In this document: positions 38,656-41,916 of the stretch, piece by piece
Layout: each line of letters starts with the position of its first letter
Position numbering within the stretch: position 1 is the stretch's first letter
DNA from: Eubacteriales bacterium
Lineage (GTDB): Bacteria > Bacillota > Clostridia > Christensenellales > Aristaeellaceae
Length of the DNA stretch: 41,916 nt
Assembly (NCBI GenBank): GCA_028693055.1
Contig: JAQUWD010000035.1
Coordinates: 1-41,916 of the forward strand
Direction: 5' to 3'
Translations under genes and position numbers: made by a program
The notes under the pieces: generated by a model
The model's input: the letters and a program-made list of their open reading frames with translations, nothing else
Told to the model about the DNA's origin: nothing
Database searches by the model: none

Positions 38656-40368
38656 TCAGGAAACGGGACTGGGCGTAGGCGCAAGCGTGGGCGTGCTAGA
38701 CGGCATAGGCGTTTGCGTTGTCACGACCTCCGCATAGATTTTTTCCAACGTATTGGTGCCTGCAATGCCGTCAGCCCGCAGGCTGTGATCCTTTTGAAAG
38801 GCCTTCACAGCTTTTTTGGTGCCGTTCCAGTAAACGCCCGTGACCGTTCCCTCGTAATAGCCCAAATCCTTCAGCCTTCGCTGTAGCCAATACACATCCT
38901 CTCCTTCGGACTTCAGCTGCAGCTTTCGGAAGGGCTCCGACGGCGTGCAGTCGCTGGTATAGGCTGGCTCCGGGGTAGGCTCCGGCGTGGTGGAAGGAAC
39001 CATGTAGGCCTTGTTCAGCGGAGGCGGTAGCAGCGATTTGGTCAGCTCCTGATCCTCCGGCAGATCCTCCCGAATGGAAACGGTAATGCCCTTACGAATG
39101 TTTTCGTAAATCCATTTTGCGTCGCTGACCAACAGGCGGATGCAGCCGTGGGACGCGCGCTGGCCTAGCTTGTTGTAGGACTTGGTGCTAAGCGCCATAT
39201 AATCCACCGCGCGATAAATAACGCTGTGGAAGGCGATGTTCTCATTGATGCGCGTCCAATACTGGGCATGGCTTCCATATAGGCTGAAATAAGCCCAACG
39301 CGCCCGGCGGCCGTTGGTAACCCAGTCGCCCACATCGCTGGGGGTGGCGTTTAGGCCGGTGGAGCAAATCATTTGGCGCACGATATTGGTGTACTCGCCA
39401 TTTTCATCAGGGCTATAAACGGTTGTTACCTGATTGCGTACGTCTACTGTAACTGCGTAGGGAATGGGGGTAGGCACCGGGGAGGGCATCGGCGTAGCCT
39501 GACTGTAGACCACATTGACCGCGTTAAAAAGCTGATTCCATGTTTCCTCACCCATGGTTCCATCGGGATACAGGCCGTTATACTCCTGAAACTGCTTGAC
39601 TGCCGCAATGGTTTGATCCATATAATAACCGCTGACAGGACCGTCAAAAAAGCCCAGCTCGGTTAAGCGCGTCTGTACCTTTTTTACGTCTGCGCCCTCG
39701 GTTCCACGGGTCATGGTTTTGCCAAAGGGGGTTTCATCCATGCTGTCGGCGGTGCTGGCACCGTCGTCTACCATAACCACGTCGTTCACGTCGCCAACAT
39801 CCGTCAGGGGATCGGGGGTGGGCGTGGGCTCCACATTCTTGGACAGCGCCGAATCGCTGTAAAGCAGCTTAAGGGTATCCAGATCTGCTTTCCCATCGGC
39901 AGTCAGGCCGTTATGGGACTGAAAGCTTTTTACTGCGCCCTCCGTAGCGGAACGGAACTTACCCGTGGCATTGGCGTCCAGATAGCCAAGCTCCTTGAGC
40001 CGTTCCTGTAACCGGGTTACATCGTCGCCGTCGTCGCCGTTTTTCAGCGTTCGATACTCCGCGTTCATCAGCGCTTCATAGGTTTGCTCATCGACAGCTC
40101 CGGTTACAGTAAGCGCATAATCTGTTTGAAACCGCCGAACGCCCGCGCGGGTGCCCTCCAAAAAGTTGCCAGAGATTTTTCCGGAGTAATAGCCAAGGTC
40201 GCTGAGCTTTTGCTGAATCTGCGTCACCAGCTCGCCTTGGTCGCCATATTCCAGCGTAGCAAACGCCTGTATCGATAGGTTCGCCTCGGCTTCAGCATTT
40301 TCAGGTGGGATGGGAGCCGTTGGCAGCAACAGAAAAATCGCTAGTAAAAACGCCGTCAGCCGTTTCAT
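38656..40368 (-). CDS. L,D-transpeptidase (YkuD) with four peptidoglycan-binding domains
   Basis: 570 residues from the ATG at 40368 (MKRLTAFLLAIFLLLP), chosen over 40377 because GGAG is 8 nt upstream. A signal peptide leads to three PG_binding_1 domains (about residues 40-105, 110-170, 225-285), each with the GxxGxxVxxxQxxLxxLGY pattern. Pro/Thr linkers join these to a YkuD domain (about 300-440) with FHSVIY and the catalytic SHGCIRL (Cys nucleophile). A fourth binding domain (about 480-540) and a Pro/Thr/Ser tail end the protein. It makes 3-3 cross-links in peptidoglycan or modifies wall stems, outside the membrane. It lies 12 nt after the NagD-like gene and 25 nt before the regulator gene, probably in one transcript. 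Confidence 0.92.
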   Translation of the reverse strand: MKRLTAFLLAIFLLLPTAPIPPENAEAEANLSIQAFATLEYGDQGELVTQIQQKLSDLGYYSGKISGNFLEGTRAGVRRFQTDYALTVTGAVDEQTYEALMNAEYRTLKNGDDGDDVTRLQERLKELGYLDANATGKFRSATEGAVKSFQSHNGLTADGKADLDTLKLLYSDSALSKNVEPTPTPDPLTDVGDVNDVVMVDDGASTADSMDETPFGKTMTRGTEGADVKKVQTRLTELGFFDGPVSGYYMDQTIAAVKQFQEYNGLYPDGTMGEETWNQLFNAVNVVYSQATPMPSPVPTPIPYAVTVDVRNQVTTVYSPDENGEYTNIVRQMICSTGLNATPSDVGDWVTNGRRARWAYFSLYGSHAQYWTRINENIAFHSVIYRAVDYMALSTKSYNKLGQRASHGCIRLLVSDAKWIYENIRKGITVSIREDLPEDQELTKSLLPPPLNKAYMVPSTTPEPTPEPAYTSDCTPSEPFRKLQLKSEGEDVYWLQRRLKDLGYYEGTVTGVYWNGTKKAVKAFQKDHSLRADGIAGTNTLEKIYAEVVTTQTPMPSSTPTLAPTPSPVS

Positions 40369-40380
40369 GACATTCACTCC

Positions 40381-41181
40381 TTATAAATATTCATTCATGG
40401 CGCTCAACCGTTTAAAGATCAAATCCGGCTTGATATCGCCCGATTCCACATCGTCCATGGTTGCCTCCCCGGTAAGCACCAGAATACTGAGAATGCCGAA
40501 ATTCAACCCGGTGGCGATATCCGTGTACAGTCGGTCGCCAACCATCGCCAGCTCCTGTTTTTGAAGCCCGGTCTTTCGCAGAGCCTCCTCCACAATACCG
40601 CCGTAGGGCTTGCCGATGATCTGCTCCGGCCTGCGACCCGTGCTAGCCTCGATAAAGGCCATGATGGCGCCGATATCCGGCGCAAAGCCAGTTTCGGTGG
40701 GGCAGTTGAAGTCTGGGTGGGTGGCGATATAGGGCAGTCCCGCCCGTACAAAGTCGCATACGGCTGTCATTTTTGCGTAATCAAGGCTGGTGTCATAGCC
40801 GATGAGCACATAATCCGGGTGCTCCTGATCGATGGATACCCCCATACTCTCCAGCTCGGCCCGGAGCATATCGTTGCCTAGCAAAAACGCCTTTTGTCCT
40901 TTTTTTTCCCGTAGGCAGTAGCTTCCGGCTGCCTGCCCGGAGGTGAGCACGCTTAGGAAGGGCTCTTTTACCCCCATGCCCTTTAGCTTTTCCACATAAA
41001 CCGTAGCAGATTTACTGGAATTGTTGGTAAGAAACAGCGTGGATCTTCCCGTTTCCCGCAGCTTGTCCAAGAAGCAAAGAGAGCCGTCCAATAGACGATT
41101 CCCTAAATAAAAGGTACCGTCCATGTCCAGCATAAAGCATTTAATCCCGGCCAGCTTGCTTTTAATTATTGCCTGATCCAT
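40381..41181 (-). CDS. HAD-IIA family phosphatase (NagD-like)
   Basis: 266 residues from the ATG at 41181 (MDQAIIKSKLAGIKCFMLDM; GGAG upstream). HAD motif I DMDGTFYLG with the nucleophile Asp, motif II TNNSSKSA, the C2-type cap domain (DYVLIGYDTSLDYAKM, HPDFNCPTETGFAPDIGA), motif III Lys in IIGKPYGGIVEEAL, and motif IV MVGDRLYTDIATG. This is the HAD subfamily IIA of NagD, AraL and 4-nitrophenylphosphatases: broad sugar- and nucleotide-phosphate phosphatases. AraL-like proteins occur in arabinose operons, which is suggestive given the arabinoside genes nearby, but the substrate cannot be read from the sequence. First gene of a transcript with the L,D-transpeptidase. Confidence 0.92.
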   Translation of the reverse strand: MDQAIIKSKLAGIKCFMLDMDGTFYLGNRLLDGSLCFLDKLRETGRSTLFLTNNSSKSATVYVEKLKGMGVKEPFLSVLTSGQAAGSYCLREKKGQKAFLLGNDMLRAELESMGVSIDQEHPDYVLIGYDTSLDYAKMTAVCDFVRAGLPYIATHPDFNCPTETGFAPDIGAIMAFIEASTGRRPEQIIGKPYGGIVEEALRKTGLQKQELAMVGDRLYTDIATGLNFGILSILVLTGEATMDDVESGDIKPDLIFKRLSAMNEYL

Positions 41182-41223
41182 CCTGCGGGTCTCCTTCCCT
41201 ATTTGACGAGTAAATTTCAATTT

Positions 41224-41252
41224 ATTGTAACACAATTTTTATTTTTCTACAA
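41224..41252 (-). promoter_or_regulatory. Promoter of the NagD-like gene
   Basis: Minus strand TTGTAG (41247-41252), 17 nt, TACAAT (41224-41229), about 42 nt before the start at 41181. The rest of the gap 41253-41434 shows no gene; a short hairpin TGCCC/GGGCA lies near 41321-41337. Confidence 0.6.
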
Positions 41253-41434
41253 TATTCCCCGTGGAAATGCCACGCCAAACCTATGAAGGTGATACCATAT
41301 TCAACGGTTTTAGAATAAGTATGCCCAAGAAAAGGGCACTAGCGAAAATGAAATGGGAAGGAGAAAAGAGAAAGTAGATAATAAGCGGAAAAGATGGATT
41401 CAGCTTTAGGTAATGCGCCCGTATACCAAATTGA

Positions 41435-41638
41435 TTAAAGGGATTTAAGCATCAGTCCCAGCCCGAACAAAAGCAGCGGAACGCCAACCAAAGCGCCGAT
41501 GATGGTGGCGCAAAGAACGCCGCCTAAAACCACGCAGCAGATCCCCAATAGAAAGCCAAAGATACCGCCAACGATTCCAAGCACCGTGTTCAGGACAAAT
41601 CCAATCAGTGACAAGGGCCAAGTAAAGATTCTAAGCAT
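41435..41638 (-). CDS. Small glycine-rich membrane protein (67 residues)
   Basis: MLRIFTWPLSLIGFVLNTVL then a continuous hydrophobic, Gly-rich sequence (GIVGGIFGFLLGICCVVLGG) and LLLFGLGLMLKSL: two membrane helices with hardly any soluble part. The ATG at 41638 has TAGGAGGGAA upstream at good spacing and a promoter further up, so it is very likely translated. Similar tiny membrane proteins are common in Clostridia; no function is known. Monocistronic. Confidence 0.75.
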   Translation of the reverse strand: MLRIFTWPLSLIGFVLNTVLGIVGGIFGFLLGICCVVLGGVLCATIIGALVGVPLLLFGLGLMLKSL

Positions 41639-41662
41639 TTAGGTTTCCCTCCTACGATTCAG

Positions 41663-41692
41663 ATTCTAGCATATCTCTGTAAAAAATACCAA
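41663..41692 (-). promoter_or_regulatory. Promoter of the small membrane protein
   Basis: Minus strand TTGGTA (41687-41692), 18 nt, TAGAAT (41663-41668) with an upstream TG (TGCTAGAAT), about 25 nt before the start codon. Confidence 0.5.
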
Positions 41693-41694
41693 AA

Positions 41695-41725
41695 AGAAAG
41701 GATTAGAATATGCTTAATCCTTTCT
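41695..41725 (-). terminator. Terminator upstream of the small membrane protein gene
   Basis: AGAAAGGATTA (41695-41705) and TAATCCTTTCT (41715-41725) form a perfect 11-bp stem. On the minus strand it is followed by TTTTTGG, so it would end a minus transcript entering from the right edge. Confidence 0.65.
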
Positions 41726-41814
41726 AATGATGGAGCGGATCTATTGGACAAAGCACGCACAAGTGGAAAAGGAACCGGGACTGTGGTAAAATCCCGTCTT
41801 TGACAGCACAAGAA

Positions 41815-41861
41815 GCAAAAAACCGTTGCAATCCATTACAGTATAACGGTTACAGCGGTTT
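41815..41861 (-). terminator. Second candidate terminator near the right edge
   Basis: AACCGTT (41821-41827) pairs with AACGGTT (41845-41851); on the minus strand TTTTTTG follows. An alternative pairing of AAACCG with CGGTTT (41856-41861) is possible. The stretch 41726-41916 otherwise holds nothing recognisable. Confidence 0.4.
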
Positions 41862-41916
41862 GTTTTTCTGTTTTGAAGTTTTGTAATTTATTTTCTTCCC
41901 TTGCTTAATTTTTGAA

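Overview
The window looks like a chromosome segment of a low-to-moderate GC Gram-positive anaerobe of the Clostridia (Bacillota), probably a gut or rumen lineage related to Christensenellales or Oscillospirales. Grounds: a T-box leader with the canonical TGGTACC element, a YesM/YesN two-component pair beside a sugar ABC operon, solute-binding proteins with Gram-positive signal peptides, an IPKTG cell-wall anchored protein next to a sortase B, an L,D-transpeptidase, strong GGAGG ribosome binding sites, and many sigma-A type promoters (TTGACA-17-TATAAT). The exact genus cannot be read from the sequence.

Layout. 1-3.6 kb (minus): Gld-like ABC exporter operon (ATPase, permease, GldG-like auxiliary protein, DUF4340 protein cut by the window edge). 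3.8-12.1 kb: yesN/yesM (minus), divergent from a carbohydrate uptake operon (lipoprotein binding protein, two MalF/MalG-type permeases, a GH63/MGH1-like cytoplasmic glycosidase). 12.2-17.4 kb: glutamate racemase and UDP-GlcNAc 2-epimerase (wall precursors), a MATE exporter, a CmpB-like membrane protein and an AI-2E family permease. 17.5-19.6 kb: two small unknown genes ending in a 34-bp perfect palindrome, facing a single-pass membrane protein with 29-residue repeats. 19.7-22.0 kb: tRNA-Glu(CTC) and tRNA-Gln(CTG) on minus, divergent from a T-box controlled acyl-CoA synthetase. 22.1-28.1 kb: oligopeptide ABC operon oppBCDF-oppA. 28.3-33.5 kb: a 1373-residue repeat-rich wall protein and its sortase B. 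33.8-38.6 kb (minus): arabinoside locus with binding protein, permease, GH51 arabinofuranosidase and an ArsR-like regulator. 38.6-41.2 kb (minus): L,D-transpeptidase with four peptidoglycan-binding repeats and a NagD-like phosphatase. 41.4 kb: a small membrane protein.

Most notable points. (1) The oligopeptide-binding protein at 26420-28078 appears circularly permuted: the segment that normally forms the C-terminal tail of OppA sits directly after the signal peptide, and the protein stops where that tail should begin, immediately before a terminator. (2) oppF carries an in-frame UAG that removes a further 56 codons of recognisable C-terminal domain. (3) The arabinofuranosidase lacks its C-terminal part and the following permease its N-terminal part, as if a deletion fused the two (and removed the partner permease). 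(4) A T-box, an amino-acid starvation switch, precedes a fatty-acid-type acyl-CoA synthetase, an unusual target. (5) Both the sortase and its likely substrate carry expanded tandem-repeat stalks. Lesions (1)-(3) lie in one 10-kb stretch, so raw-read confirmation matters before biology is inferred from them.
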